A program made the translations under genes and the position numbers. A stretch of DNA of 64,000 nt from contig OY970363.1 of assembly GCA_963718605.1 (NCBI GenBank), positions 62,001 through 126,000 on the forward strand, given 5' to 3'. The DNA comes from JACCXE01 sp963718605 (GTDB lineage Bacteria; Actinomycetota; Acidimicrobiia; Acidimicrobiales; JACCXE01). This document shows, piece by piece, positions 24,851-33,868 of the stretch; within the stretch, counting starts at the first letter, position 1; each line of letters opens with the position of its first letter. The notes under the pieces were generated by a model. The model worked only from the letters and a program-made list of their open reading frames with translations, ran no database searches and was not told the origin of the DNA.

Positions 24851-27550
24851 ATGGATCACGTGATTTTCGACGGCTTTAGCCATCAACTTCCCGACACCGA
24901 CCCCTCGGAAACGTCTGAGTGGATGGAGAGTTTCGACGCGATTGTCGAGACCCACGGAAAGAGCCGCGCCCGTTTCCTGCTGATGAAGTTGCTCGAGCGC
25001 GCTCGCGCGCAGCAGATCGGCTTCCCGGCGACCGTGTCGACGCCGTACATCAACACGATTCCGCGCGACGCGGAACCGTGGTTCCCCGGCGACGAGCACA
25101 TCGAACGTCGGATCCGCGCGTTCATCCGTTGGAACGCAGCGGTGATGGTGACGCGGGCCAACGCGCGCAGTGAAGGCATCGGCGGCCACCTGTCCACATT
25201 CGCGTCGAGCGCGTCGCTCTACGAAGTCGGCTTCAACCACTTCTTCCGCGGCAAAGACGACGGCCAATTCGGCGACCAGGTCTTCTTCCAGGGCCACGCC
25301 GCGCCGGGCATCTACGCGCGGGCCTTCCTCGAAGGCCGCATCACCGAAGGCCAACTCGACGGATTCCGTACCGAGATTGGTGGCCTCGGGCTATCGAGCT
25401 ACCCCCATCCACGGCTGATGCCGGACTTCTGGGAGTTCCCAACGGTCTCGATGGGCCTCGGCCCGCTGCAGGCGATCTATCAAGCCCGCTTCAACCGCTA
25501 CCTCGTGAACCGCGAGATCGCGGACACGAGCAAGGCGAAGGTGTGGTGTTTCGTCGGCGACGGCGAAACCGATGAACCCGAAACACTCGGCGCGCTGTCG
25601 CTGGCCGCGCGCGAAGGGCTCGACAATCTGATCTTCGTCGTGAACTGCAACCTGCAACGCCTCGACGGCCCGGTGCGCGGCAACGGCAAGATCATCCAAG
25701 AACTGGAAGCGGTGTTTCGCGGCGCCGGCTGGAACGTCATCAAGGTCATCTGGGGCTCCAAGTGGGACGATCTGCTCGCCCGCGACACCGACGGCGTGCT
25801 GCTCAACCAGATGAACACCACGGTGGACGGAGCGTTCCAGAAGTACGCAGTTTCAGACGGCGCCTACATCCGCGACCATTTCTTCGGGCCGGACCCGCGG
25901 CTGCGCAAGATCGTCGAGCACCTCACCGACGACGAGATCCACGCGCTGCCCCGCGGCGGCCACGACTACCGCAAGCTCTTCGCCGCGTACAAGGCCGCCG
26001 TCGAGCACGAGGGCACGCCGACGGTGATCTTGGCCAAGACCATCAAGGGTTGGACGCTCGGTCCCGAGATCGAGTCGCGCAACGCCACGCACCAGATCAA
26101 GAAGATGAACAAGGCGCAGCTGATGGTCATGCGCGACACGCTGTACCTGCAGGACGAGATCCCCGAGGCCGCGCTCGACGAGAAGCTGCCGCCCTACTAC
26201 CGGCCCGCCGACGGCTCGGACATTCACGACTACTTGATGACGCGACGCAAGGCGTTGGACGGGTCGCTGCCCCGCCGCCTCCCGCGCGTCGCGCTGGCGG
26301 AACTGCCGGCCCCCTCGACGTTCGAGGAATTCATGGGCGGCTCGAAGGCGCAGGCGGTCTCCACCACGATGGCCTTCGCCCGGCTCATCCGAAATCTGCT
26401 GCGCGACAAGGCCATCGGGGAGCGCGTGGTTCCGATCGTGCCCGACGAAGCGCGCACCTTCGGTATGGACGCGCTGTTCAAAGAGTTCGAGATCTACGCG
26501 CCGGGCGGTCAACTCTACGAACCGGTCGACAAAGAACTCCTCCTCTCCTACACCGAGTCGAAGGACGGCCAGATTCTCGAGGAGGGCATCACCGAGGCGG
26601 GGTCGATGTGCTCGTTCACCGCCGCGGGCACGGCTGCCACCACGTGGGGCGCGCCGATGATCCCGTTCTTCATCTTCTATTCGATGTTCGGTTTTCAACG
26701 CGTCGGCGACCTCGCGTGGGCCGCCGGCGACAGCGGCGCACGCGGGTTCCTGCTCGGCGCGACGGCCGGCCGCACCACCTTGAACGGCGAAGGCCTTCAG
26801 CACCAGGACGGTCACTCATTGCTCTTGGCCTCGACGGTGCCGACCGTCGCCGCCTACGACCCGGCCTTCGCGTACGAAGTGGCCACGATCATCCAGGACG
26901 GCATTGCTCGAATGTTCGGCCGCGAGAACCGCGACGAGTTCTTCTACATCACGCTCTACAACGAGAACTACGTGATGCCGGCGAAGCCCGCCGGAGTCGA
27001 TGACGGCATTCGCCGCGGTTTGTATCGGTTTGCTGAGGCGCCCGAAGGCCCAAGCCGCGCCGCGACGGTGCTGTTCAGCGGCAGCGCGTCGCAGGCCGCC
27101 CTGGCTGCCCGCGACGCGCTCGCAGCCGACTTCGATGTGGCCGTGGAACTCTGGAGCGCCACGTCGTACAAGGCCCTGCGCGAGGACGCCCTGTCCGTCG
27201 ACCGCTCGAATCGGCTGCACCCGTCGCGCCCCTCTGAGGTGCCGTACGTCACCGAGGCACTCGCCAACTCGGACGGACCGATCGTGGCCGTCACCGACTT
27301 CATGAAGGCGGTACCGGATCAGATCGCGCGCTGGGTGCCGCGCCCGTACACCACGCTCGGCACGGACGGCTTCGGACGCAGCGACACCCGCGAGGCGTTA
27401 CGCCGACACTTCGAAGTCGACGCCGCGCACATCGTGGTCGCGGTGCTCAACGCGCTGGCCGCCGAAGGCGCCGCGAAGCCCCAAGAGGTCGAAGCGGCGA
27501 TCGAGAAGTACGGCATCAACCGCGACGCCGCGGACCCTCGGCTCGCTTAG
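24851..27550 (+). CDS. aceE: Pyruvate dehydrogenase E1 component, homodimeric
   Basis: An 899-residue thiamine-diphosphate enzyme that decarboxylates pyruvate and passes the acetyl group to E2. The ThDP motif runs from GDGETDEPE to NCNLQRLDGPVRGNGK. Other family blocks are GHLSTFASSASLYEVGFNHF, HPRLMPDFWEFPTVSMGLGP, YTESKDGQILEEGITEAGSM and TTLNGEGLQHQDGHS. The ATG at 24851 is the likely start; a GTG 9 bases on is an alternative and the longer frame overlaps rnhA. Works with a lipoylated E2, possibly the one at 17002-18462. Confidence 0.96.
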   Translation: MDHVIFDGFSHQLPDTDPSETSEWMESFDAIVETHGKSRARFLLMKLLERARAQQIGFPATVSTPYINTIPRDAEPWFPGDEHIERRIRAFIRWNAAVMVTRANARSEGIGGHLSTFASSASLYEVGFNHFFRGKDDGQFGDQVFFQGHAAPGIYARAFLEGRITEGQLDGFRTEIGGLGLSSYPHPRLMPDFWEFPTVSMGLGPLQAIYQARFNRYLVNREIADTSKAKVWCFVGDGETDEPETLGALSLAAREGLDNLIFVVNCNLQRLDGPVRGNGKIIQELEAVFRGAGWNVIKVIWGSKWDDLLARDTDGVLLNQMNTTVDGAFQKYAVSDGAYIRDHFFGPDPRLRKIVEHLTDDEIHALPRGGHDYRKLFAAYKAAVEHEGTPTVILAKTIKGWTLGPEIESRNATHQIKKMNKAQLMVMRDTLYLQDEIPEAALDEKLPPYYRPADGSDIHDYLMTRRKALDGSLPRRLPRVALAELPAPSTFEEFMGGSKAQAVSTTMAFARLIRNLLRDKAIGERVVPIVPDEARTFGMDALFKEFEIYAPGGQLYEPVDKELLLSYTESKDGQILEEGITEAGSMCSFTAAGTAATTWGAPMIPFFIFYSMFGFQRVGDLAWAAGDSGARGFLLGATAGRTTLNGEGLQHQDGHSLLLASTVPTVAAYDPAFAYEVATIIQDGIARMFGRENRDEFFYITLYNENYVMPAKPAGVDDGIRRGLYRFAEAPEGPSRAATVLFSGSASQAALAARDALAADFDVAVELWSATSYKALREDALSVDRSNRLHPSRPSEVPYVTEALANSDGPIVAVTDFMKAVPDQIARWVPRPYTTLGTDGFGRSDTREALRRHFEVDAAHIVVAVLNALAAEGAAKPQEVEAAIEKYGINRDAADPRLA

Positions 27551-28368
27551 TTCTTCGTAACGACGACCTCGAGATACTCGGACGGCACCGCGAGCGCGCC
27601 ACCCGCTTCGTTGCGGTTGTGACGGTTGGCGAGTTCCACGATCTGATCGCGGAACGACACTTTCCCGGCGTCATCGAGCGCGCCCCACGCCTTGAACGTC
27701 GGTCCATAGAAGGTCTTGAACGTTTCGAAGAAGTCGTCCGCCGAGGTGTACCGGAAGACGAAATGACGACGGACGACGTCGACCTTGCCATCGCCGCCGA
27801 ACAGTTCGTTCAGACGGCCCTCGGTCCCCCATTGCAGCGGAGAGCGGATGCCGGCGGGAGGCGGCACATGCGCGCCGACGATCTTGAATAGCTGTCCGAT
27901 GAACCCCTCGGGCGTCCAATTGGTCAGCCCGATGCGTCCACCAGAGCGGCACACGCGGACCAACTCTGCGCCTGATTGGTCCGGGTTGGGCGTGAACATC
28001 ACGCCGAAAGTGGACAGCACGGTGTCGAACGCGGCGTCTTCGAACGGCAAGGCCTCGGCGTCGGCGAACTGGGTCGTGATGCCAAGGCCTTCGGCCCGCG
28101 CGCGCTGATTCGCCCCCTCGAGAAGCGCTTCGACGTAATCGGTGGCGGTGACGTCGCAGCCGCGCCGCGCCGCCGCGAGTGACGCGTTGCCGTTGCCGGC
28201 GGCGACGTCGAGCACCCGGGTCCCGGCTTGCACGTCGACGGCTTCACAGAGCGACTCGCCGACAAGCTGCAGCGTCGTGCCAATCACCGCGTAGTCGCCC
28301 GACGACCACGTGGCCTGCTGTTTGGTCTTGATGGCTTCGATGTCGTTCTGGCTGAGTGTGTCGGTCAT
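27547..28368 (-). CDS. Class I SAM-dependent methyltransferase
   Basis: A 273-residue methyltransferase. SAM motif I is RVLDVAAGNGNASLAAARRG, motif II TATDYVEALL, and ADAEALPFEDAAFDTVLSTFG covers the post-motif region. This is the ubiE/Methyltransf_11 type acting on small molecules; the substrate is unknown. It shares four bases (TTAG) with the end of aceE, so the genes converge with reciprocal stop codons. Confidence 0.8.
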   Translation of the reverse strand: MTDTLSQNDIEAIKTKQQATWSSGDYAVIGTTLQLVGESLCEAVDVQAGTRVLDVAAGNGNASLAAARRGCDVTATDYVEALLEGANQRARAEGLGITTQFADAEALPFEDAAFDTVLSTFGVMFTPNPDQSGAELVRVCRSGGRIGLTNWTPEGFIGQLFKIVGAHVPPPAGIRSPLQWGTEGRLNELFGGDGKVDVVRRHFVFRYTSADDFFETFKTFYGPTFKAWGALDDAGKVSFRDQIVELANRHNRNEAGGALAVPSEYLEVVVTKN

Positions 28369-28448
28369 GCCCGCATCCTGAACCCATCACCAGAAGGCCG
28401 CATCGGGCGCGCGCCTCATTTCGCTGACGTCGGAATGGGGCGAATGCC

Positions 28449-30074
28449 TTAGTCGTTCGGGTCGGCGATGTTGTGTGCGAACGCGAAGGCGCTCGCCGCG
28501 ACTCGGGAGGACACGCCGAGCTTGGTGAAGATGTTCGAAACGTGGCGTGAGACGGTCTTGGCGCTCAGGTGCAACTGCGCCGCCACTTCCTTGTTGGACA
28601 GGCCCGAAGCAACCAGGCGCAGCACTTCCGCTTCGCGCTCGGACAGGCCGGCGGGCAGCGACTCGGGTCGCTCGCCGCCGTCACGCCCGTTCAGCCGCAC
28701 GCCAATATCCTCGAACAACGCGCGCGCAGCGGCGAACGACTCTTGCGCGCCGGAGTCGTCGCCGGCGTCGCGCTGCGCGACCGCGAAGACGGTCTTCGCG
28801 GTCGCGGCCTCGTAGGGCACGCCCAGCTCGTGCCACAAGGTGTGGGCGCGGTGCAGGGTTGCCTGAGCTGTTACCGGGTCACCCTCAGCGAGTTGCAAGC
28901 GCCCACGGGCCAGCATCGCGACCGCGCGCAAGTACGGAGTTTCGAAGGCATCGGCGATGGCATCGATTTCGGTTACGTGCGCTTTCGCGAGGTCGAGGTC
29001 TCCCGCGGCGATCGCAATCTGCGCCGCGATCGGAAGCACGCGCGCCCGCGCCAAGCGGTTGGGCGATAGCTCGGCCACGCAGCCGGCGATTATCCGTGAC
29101 GCCTCGTCGACTCGGTTTTGCGACAACCGCAGCAGCGCCGTGCCCGTGCAGGTGCGGCCGCCCAATTCCTCGGCCCGGGTGAAGGCTTCCTCCGCTCGAA
29201 CCAGGTCACCGAGGCGACGTCGGATGTCACCCACTTCCGCGTAGGCCGCGGCGGCGTTCGGCACGTGGCTGGCCAGCAATTCGGTGCAGGCTTGACTCGC
29301 CTCGCGTTCGGCATCGGCGAGCGCGCCGCCCCGATCGAGCACCGCCGCGCGGTGCACGCGACAGATGCCGGGGAAGATCGCGAACGGGTGTTGCTCGGCC
29401 CACTGATTCGTCGCTTCGGTCCAGTCCGCGGCGCGCCGCAAGTCCCCCAAGTCTTCGCACGCACTGATCAGGCTGCAATACACCTTGCCTGTCGAATAGG
29501 GCCCGAGCCTGCCCTCGACTGCGAACAACATCGCCTCATCGAGATGCGCCAAGCCGACCTTCACCTGGCCCGCATCGATGAGCACGCGTCCGATTGTCTG
29601 CAACGCCTCGGCTTCTACGTCGGCCGAGCCGAGTTTGCGTCCGAGGGCCAGCGCGCGTTCGGCCAGATCGGTGGCGTCGGTCAGCCGGCCGTCCCCATGG
29701 GCCAACTCGGCTTCTCGCATAAGCAGCGCACCGTGTTCGATGCACTCATCGTCGTGGTCGAGTGCGCGCCGAGCCCGCATCAGCCAGCCCGACGCAACCG
29801 CCGGTCGGGCGTGCTGGCTGTGGTTCTCGTAGAGCCACACCGCGCAGTAGCCGGCGCGGCGCATGTCCCCGGCCGTCTCGAACGCGAGGTAGGCGTTCTG
29901 TCGAGCCTCGATCGCGTCGGCGAGACGACCCAACCACCAGGCCGCCTCGCCGATCAGCGCCAACCGTTCGCCTTCTGCGGCGGGTTCATCGAACGCCAGC
30001 GCCGCGGCTTCGTCGTGGCAACGCTGCCACTCGTACCGTTCGCGCGCGGCGTACGCCGCGTCGAGGGCGCTCAT
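28449..30074 (-). CDS. LuxR-type transcriptional regulator with TPR-like repeats
   Basis: About 541 residues from ATG 30074 (MSALDAAYAARERYEWQ). Residues 1-460 are helical repeats of TPR type. The C-terminal 65 residues are a LuxR DNA-binding domain: LSEREAEVLRLVASGLSNKEVA, then LHLSAKTVSRHVSNIFTKLGV. There is no N-terminal P-loop ATPase, so it is shorter than MalT/LAL regulators. A longer frame to 30578 runs through the neighbouring cupin gene and is rejected. The signal it senses is unknown; the cupin gene 30 bases upstream on the same strand is a likely partner. Confidence 0.85.
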   Translation of the reverse strand: MSALDAAYAARERYEWQRCHDEAAALAFDEPAAEGERLALIGEAAWWLGRLADAIEARQNAYLAFETAGDMRRAGYCAVWLYENHSQHARPAVASGWLMRARRALDHDDECIEHGALLMREAELAHGDGRLTDATDLAERALALGRKLGSADVEAEALQTIGRVLIDAGQVKVGLAHLDEAMLFAVEGRLGPYSTGKVYCSLISACEDLGDLRRAADWTEATNQWAEQHPFAIFPGICRVHRAAVLDRGGALADAEREASQACTELLASHVPNAAAAYAEVGDIRRRLGDLVRAEEAFTRAEELGGRTCTGTALLRLSQNRVDEASRIIAGCVAELSPNRLARARVLPIAAQIAIAAGDLDLAKAHVTEIDAIADAFETPYLRAVAMLARGRLQLAEGDPVTAQATLHRAHTLWHELGVPYEAATAKTVFAVAQRDAGDDSGAQESFAAARALFEDIGVRLNGRDGGERPESLPAGLSEREAEVLRLVASGLSNKEVAAQLHLSAKTVSRHVSNIFTKLGVSSRVAASAFAFAHNIADPND

Positions 30075-30103
30075 GCCGACGAACGTAGCCCTGTCCTTCT
30101 CGG

Positions 30104-30475
30104 TCAGGTTGACGCTGCCATCTGCGCACCGAGATGTTCGAGCACAGGGGTGATTTCGGCCGTCGGGCTGAACTCGACAAAGGTGACGCCGCCATCGGTC
30201 CAGCCGGTGTGGCCACCCGGCCAGTAGTACGCCTCGCCGGCGCTCGTGGTCTCCTCGGAGCCGTCGGCGTAGCGCACCGTGATCGCGCCCTCGAGCACGA
30301 CGCCCCAGTGCGGGCACTGGCACATGTCGCCGGGCAACCCGACGAACAGCGGCGTGAAGTCGGTCCCCGCCGGCAGAACGATGTGGCGGAGCAGCTGGTC
30401 GCCGGTCTCGATGCCGCGGGTCTCGATCTCGCCCACCTGCATCTCGATCGGAATCTCGTTGTATGGAATCTTCAT
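30104..30475 (-). CDS. Small cupin-domain protein
   Basis: About 123 residues from ATG 30475 (MKIPYNEIPIEMQ); ATG 30484 is possible. A single cupin barrel is suggested by PHWGVVLEGAITVRYADG and the later GEAYYWPGGHTGWTDG, with histidines in both halves. Cupins bind metals or small ligands; no specific function is evident. It lies just upstream of the LuxR/TPR regulator on the same strand and could sense its ligand (inference). Confidence 0.65.
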   Translation of the reverse strand: MKIPYNEIPIEMQVGEIETRGIETGDQLLRHIVLPAGTDFTPLFVGLPGDMCQCPHWGVVLEGAITVRYADGSEETTSAGEAYYWPGGHTGWTDGGVTFVEFSPTAEITPVLEHLGAQMAAST

Positions 30476-30508
30476 GCCGGCCATCCTGGGCGACTCTCGC
30501 CTTCGGGC

Positions 30509-30564
30509 GCATCGGGCAGATGAACCATCTGCGGCCTACCGCGACTGGGGCGTTCGCCCGATGC
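30509..30564. repeat. Inverted repeat with nested hairpin between cupin and TIGR03086 genes
   Basis: The arms gcatcgggc (30509-30517) and gcccgatgc (30556-30564) are perfectly complementary. The 38-base centre contains a smaller hairpin, cagatg-aac-catctg. It lies in the 225-bp divergent space between the cupin gene and the gene at 30701 and could be an operator. Confidence 0.5.
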
Positions 30565-30700
30565 GGGCAGCCGGGCAAAAGCAGACAATGGTGCAGTGAT
30601 CGAAGCCGACAGCTCCGGAAGCGACCCCGTTACGAAACTCGTAGAACTCGGGCGCGATCGGGAAGCCGCCGACCTCGGGACAAACACTCAAGGAGATCCC

Positions 30701-31249
30701 ATGGACGTACTGACTCAGCTCGACCAACTCGGCCCCGTGCTCGAAGGAGTGATCGGTGGAATCTCCGCCGAGCAGCTCGACAACAAAACGCCGTGCAGCG
30801 AGTACAGCGTCGAGGGTGTGCTGCAACACATGACGGGTGGGGCCACGATGTTCGCCGCCGCGTTCCGGGGCGACGAGCCGGCTACGCCGGACATGAGCAA
30901 TGTGCTGGCCGCTATCGGACCCGCGCTCGACGGACTGTTCGAGTCGATGCACCGGCCGGGCGCGCTCGACGGCACCGTCATTGCGCCGTTCGGCGAGGTG
31001 CCGCGCGACACCTTCGCTCGGTTCGTGGTGCTGGACGGGCTCGTGCACGGATGGGACATGGCGACGTCGACCGGTCAGTCCTATGACCCGCCGGCCGCCT
31101 TGGTCGAAGCGGTAGAGGCGTTCGCCGCCGAGGCCGTGCCGCCGCTGCGTGATGGCGTCACCTTCGGACCCGCCGTCGAGCCCTCGGCAGATGCCACCCC
31201 CATCGAACGACTCGCCGCGCTCACCGGCCGCCAACCAGTCAGTCAGTAA
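30701..31249 (+). CDS. TIGR03086/maleylpyruvate isomerase-like metal-binding protein
   Basis: About 182 residues. ATG 30701 has a clear ribosome-binding site (aaggagatccc); a longer frame from 30596 lacks one. The protein opens with a DinB-like helical domain (LDQLGPVLEGVIGGISAEQL, TPCSEYSVEGVLQHM) and contains FVVLDGLVHGWDMATSTG, the metal-binding signature of the actinobacterial TIGR03086 and mycothiol-dependent maleylpyruvate isomerase-like group. The exact reaction is unknown; many members use mycothiol. Confidence 0.75.
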   Translation: MDVLTQLDQLGPVLEGVIGGISAEQLDNKTPCSEYSVEGVLQHMTGGATMFAAAFRGDEPATPDMSNVLAAIGPALDGLFESMHRPGALDGTVIAPFGEVPRDTFARFVVLDGLVHGWDMATSTGQSYDPPAALVEAVEAFAAEAVPPLRDGVTFGPAVEPSADATPIERLAALTGRQPVSQ

Positions 31250-32186
31250 GCAGCGCGCCGGGGCGCGTCCGCAGAATCTGCTCCGCGTCCTCGCTGATCC
31301 GCCGGATCACATCGCCGGCTGGCTGGACTGCAGTCACAAAACGAGCGGACTGGCCGTAGAGCAACGCACGACCCGGCTGGGCCGTTTCGCGGTTGGCCTG
31401 TAACTCCGCTTCCCTTTCATGCCACTGATCGGTGAATGCGTCGCGCTTCACTCGCTCCGCGATGCCTGCGGGCCACGGGGCGCCCGACACGATGTCGTAC
31501 GCGCGCGTGTAGACGGTGTCCCCGCCGTCGCTGTCGACGATCGCCGCCTTGTAGTCCTCGTCGATCTCCACCGCCTCGGGCGTCGCGAGCAGCGCGGTGC
31601 CCAGCCACGCGCCGTCGGCTCCCGCGAGCAGCGCGGACGCCAGCGTGCGCCCGTCACCGATGCCTCCCGCCGCGAGCAGGGGCGTGTCGGGGAAACGATC
31701 AGCCAACCCGGCGAGCAGCGGAAACAGCGTCATCGTGCCGGTGTGCCCACCGGCTTCGTTGCCCTGCGCGACGAGCAGGTCGGCACCGGCAGCCACCGCC
31801 AGGTCGGCATCCTCGAACGTCTGCACCTGACAGATGAGGCGGCACCCCGCATTCTTGACCCGCGCCGCCCACGGGCCAGGGTCGGAAAACGAGAGCGCGA
31901 TCGCGGCTGGCGCCGCGTCGAGCGCGGCCGCGAAATGCCCCTCGTATATGCCTAGGAACGCACTGATGAACCCAATCGCGAACGGGCCGTCGGTGCGCCC
32001 GCGCACGAGGTTGGCTTGTTCGGTCACCCACTCCGGACCGCTCGTGCGGTGGATGCCGCCGAAGGATCCCATCGCTCCGGCCGCCGCCACACCACCAGCC
32101 AGCGTCCCGCCGCTGTGCATCGCCATGGGCGCACCCATCAACGGATGCGCCAGTCCGAACATCTGCGTAAACCGAGTACGGAGCAT
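31239..32186 (-). CDS. Nitronate monooxygenase-like flavoprotein
   Basis: A 315-residue FMN-dependent TIM barrel. N-terminal FGLAHPLMGAPMAMHSGG, then VAQGNEAGGHTG and PLLAAGGIGDGRTLASALLAGADG give the phosphate- and FMN-binding loops of the NPD/2-nitropropane dioxygenase family. Members oxidise nitronates or act as enoyl reductases, so the substrate is not certain. It converges on the TIGR03086-like gene with an 11-base overlap. A 16-bp palindrome (tcagcgc-ca-gcgctga, 32211-32226) lies just upstream of its start. Confidence 0.82.
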   Translation of the reverse strand: MLRTRFTQMFGLAHPLMGAPMAMHSGGTLAGGVAAAGAMGSFGGIHRTSGPEWVTEQANLVRGRTDGPFAIGFISAFLGIYEGHFAAALDAAPAAIALSFSDPGPWAARVKNAGCRLICQVQTFEDADLAVAAGADLLVAQGNEAGGHTGTMTLFPLLAGLADRFPDTPLLAAGGIGDGRTLASALLAGADGAWLGTALLATPEAVEIDEDYKAAIVDSDGGDTVYTRAYDIVSGAPWPAGIAERVKRDAFTDQWHEREAELQANRETAQPGRALLYGQSARFVTAVQPAGDVIRRISEDAEQILRTRPGALLTD

Positions 32187-32210
32187 GGCGCTCAGCGTAC
32201 GGGCGCGGTG

Positions 32211-32408
32211 TCAGCGCCAGCGCTGATGCCAGCTAGCGCCGCCGTCAGGTTGCATCGACCTTGGCGCATGGTCACCCGACCGCGTTGCGTCCGCGGTCGG
32301 CGCGGGACTGCCGCGCCCACCCGCAGCCGCGATTGTCGCCCCGAGCATCGCCACAACAATTACGAACTTCCCCGTCAGGCTCGTTCGCAGGGTCGGGGTT
32401 CTCGTCAC
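32211..32408 (-). CDS. Possible small secreted or membrane-anchored protein
   Basis: A 65-codon frame: basic start MTRTPTLRTSLTGK, a hydrophobic stretch FVIVVAMLGATIAAAGG, then a polar tail rich in Ala, Pro and Asp. It is the only plausible gene in the 320-base space 32187-32507, which otherwise holds only the palindrome at 32211-32226. No ribosome-binding site or homologue is evident to me, so it may be spurious. Confidence 0.28.
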   Translation of the reverse strand: MTRTPTLRTSLTGKFVIVVAMLGATIAAAGGRGSPAPTADATRSGDHAPRSMQPDGGASWHQRWR

Positions 32409-32507
32409 TGCCTCTCATTGTGTTGGCGATCGAACACCCGCGCCAGGGTGCAGGCATGACACTGCGGGGGGCGCTACCACCTCACTCGGACGTAGCCTTT
32501 CTCTTCA

Positions 32508-32933
32508 ATGACAAGCGAATTCATGGACGTCATTCCGGTCCTTCCGTATCGCGACATCCAGGCCGCCCACGACTACCTGATCCGGGTGCTGGGATTCACG
32601 TCGGGCGGCGTCGAGCAGGACGGCGGCGGCAGAGTGGTGCATGCGGAAGTCCGAGCGGGCGACCGACGGTTCTGGTTGCACGAAGCGTCCGCAGGCCTCG
32701 CTCCACCCGCCTCCAGCGGCACCCGGTCGGGGGGCGCCGTCGTGCACGTCGCGGACGTCGACGGTCACTTCGAACGCGCGCAGCGCGCTGGCGCCGAGAT
32801 ACTGCGACCGCCGATCGATGAGGGCTACGGACAGCGCGAGTACGGGCTCCGTGACTGCGAGGGACACGATTGGTTCTTTGCGACGCCGTTTGCGCGACCA
32901 GCAACTCGCGGCGAAGGCAGCAGCGCAACATGA
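32508..32933 (+). CDS. VOC (glyoxalase/bleomycin resistance-like) protein
   Basis: A 141-residue protein with a single VOC domain made of two beta-alpha-beta-beta-beta units: MDVIPVLPYRDIQAAHDYLIR then GGAVVHVADVDGHFERAQRA, ending EYGLRDCEGHDWFFATPF. The conserved metal residues are partly present (His in VHAEV/VHVADV, Glu late in the fold). Substrate unknown; members include antibiotic-binding proteins and dioxygenases. ATG 32523 is an alternative start. Its stop overlaps the sulfotransferase ATG (ATGA). Confidence 0.78.
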   Translation: MTSEFMDVIPVLPYRDIQAAHDYLIRVLGFTSGGVEQDGGGRVVHAEVRAGDRRFWLHEASAGLAPPASSGTRSGGAVVHVADVDGHFERAQRAGAEILRPPIDEGYGQREYGLRDCEGHDWFFATPFARPATRGEGSSAT

Positions 32934-33832
32934 CCTCGGTACGGCCACCCACGCGACGTCGCACTCACATCCACGACGACAGTCGACGTTGGGAGGCATT
33001 CGTTTCGCGGCCCGACGACATTTTCATATCGACCCCGCCGAAATCCGGGACCACCTGGACCCAGGGAATCGTCAGCTCGTTGTTGTGGCCACAGGGCGAC
33101 GCGCCCGCGCCCGCGTTCGATCTGGCGCCGTGGCTCGACGCCCGGATGGGGCCAGTCGACGAGTTGCTGGCGCGGCTCGACTCATTGCCGTACCGGCGGC
33201 TGATAAAGACACACAGCCCTGCTGATTGCACCCCGATCTTCACCGGGTGCCGCTACCTCGCCGTCTACCGCGACGGGCGCGATGCGCTGGTGTCGTGGGC
33301 GAACCACCGTCGCAAGATGCGTCCGCAGGTGATCGAGACGCTCAACGCCGCGGCGGCGGCCGATGGCGTGACCCCGTGGCCGCCCGTGTGGGAGGGGGAC
33401 ATGGACCAGTTGCTCGACGAGTGGGTCGACTGGGGAACGCCGATGGAGCACTTGGCGTCCTGGTGGTCGCTGCGCGGCGAGCCCTTCGTGCTGCTCGTGC
33501 ACTACGCCGACCTCCTGGCCGACCTCGACGGCGAGATGCGGCGCATCGCCGACTTTCTTGGCGTCGACGTGCCCGCCGACCTGTGGGGCGACGTCGTGAG
33601 GCGTTGCGAGTTCGCAACGATGCGATCTGACCATGACGCGTCGCCGATCCTGTCGAACGCATTCGACGGCGGAGCGTCGGCGTTCTTCAACCAAGGCACG
33701 AACGGTCGCTGGCGCGGCGCGCTGACCGAGGCGCAGCTTCAGCGACACGACGACCTTGTGCACGAGTTCCTGCCCGATGACGCCGCCCTCTGGCTCGAGC
33801 AAGGTTCAATCGCGCTCGGACGACGTCCGTGA
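32930..33832 (+). CDS. PAPS-dependent sulfotransferase
   Basis: A 300-residue cytosolic-type sulfotransferase that moves sulfate from PAPS to an alcohol or amine. The 5'-phosphosulfate loop is ISTPPKSGTTWTQGI near residue 35; the 3'-phosphate region is LAVYRDGRDALVSWANH; FFNQGTNGRWRGALT near the C-terminus is the last PAPS-binding motif. The acceptor is unknown. It is coupled to the VOC gene by a four-base overlap. ATG 32930 is preferred to a longer frame inside that gene. Confidence 0.88.
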   Translation: MTSVRPPTRRRTHIHDDSRRWEAFVSRPDDIFISTPPKSGTTWTQGIVSSLLWPQGDAPAPAFDLAPWLDARMGPVDELLARLDSLPYRRLIKTHSPADCTPIFTGCRYLAVYRDGRDALVSWANHRRKMRPQVIETLNAAAAADGVTPWPPVWEGDMDQLLDEWVDWGTPMEHLASWWSLRGEPFVLLVHYADLLADLDGEMRRIADFLGVDVPADLWGDVVRRCEFATMRSDHDASPILSNAFDGGASAFFNQGTNGRWRGALTEAQLQRHDDLVHEFLPDDAALWLEQGSIALGRRP

Positions 33833-33855
33833 TGCTCGTCGATTTCGCTTCCCTT

Positions 33856-33868
33856 TAGAATTCGAACA
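33856..33868 (+). promoter_or_regulatory. Probable leaderless promoter (-10 TAGAAT) for the thiS-thiE operon
   Basis: TAGAAT at 33856-33861 is an actinobacterial -10 hexamer. Seven bases separate its end from the A of the ATG at 33868, so transcription should begin at or next to the start codon. No convincing -35 element and no ribosome-binding site are seen, as expected for a leaderless mRNA. Confidence 0.5.

Noticed and set aside
28449..30578. 709-residue version of the LuxR regulator
   Set aside because: The first 168 codons are out of frame with the cupin gene and have no family similarity; ATG 30074 is the better start.
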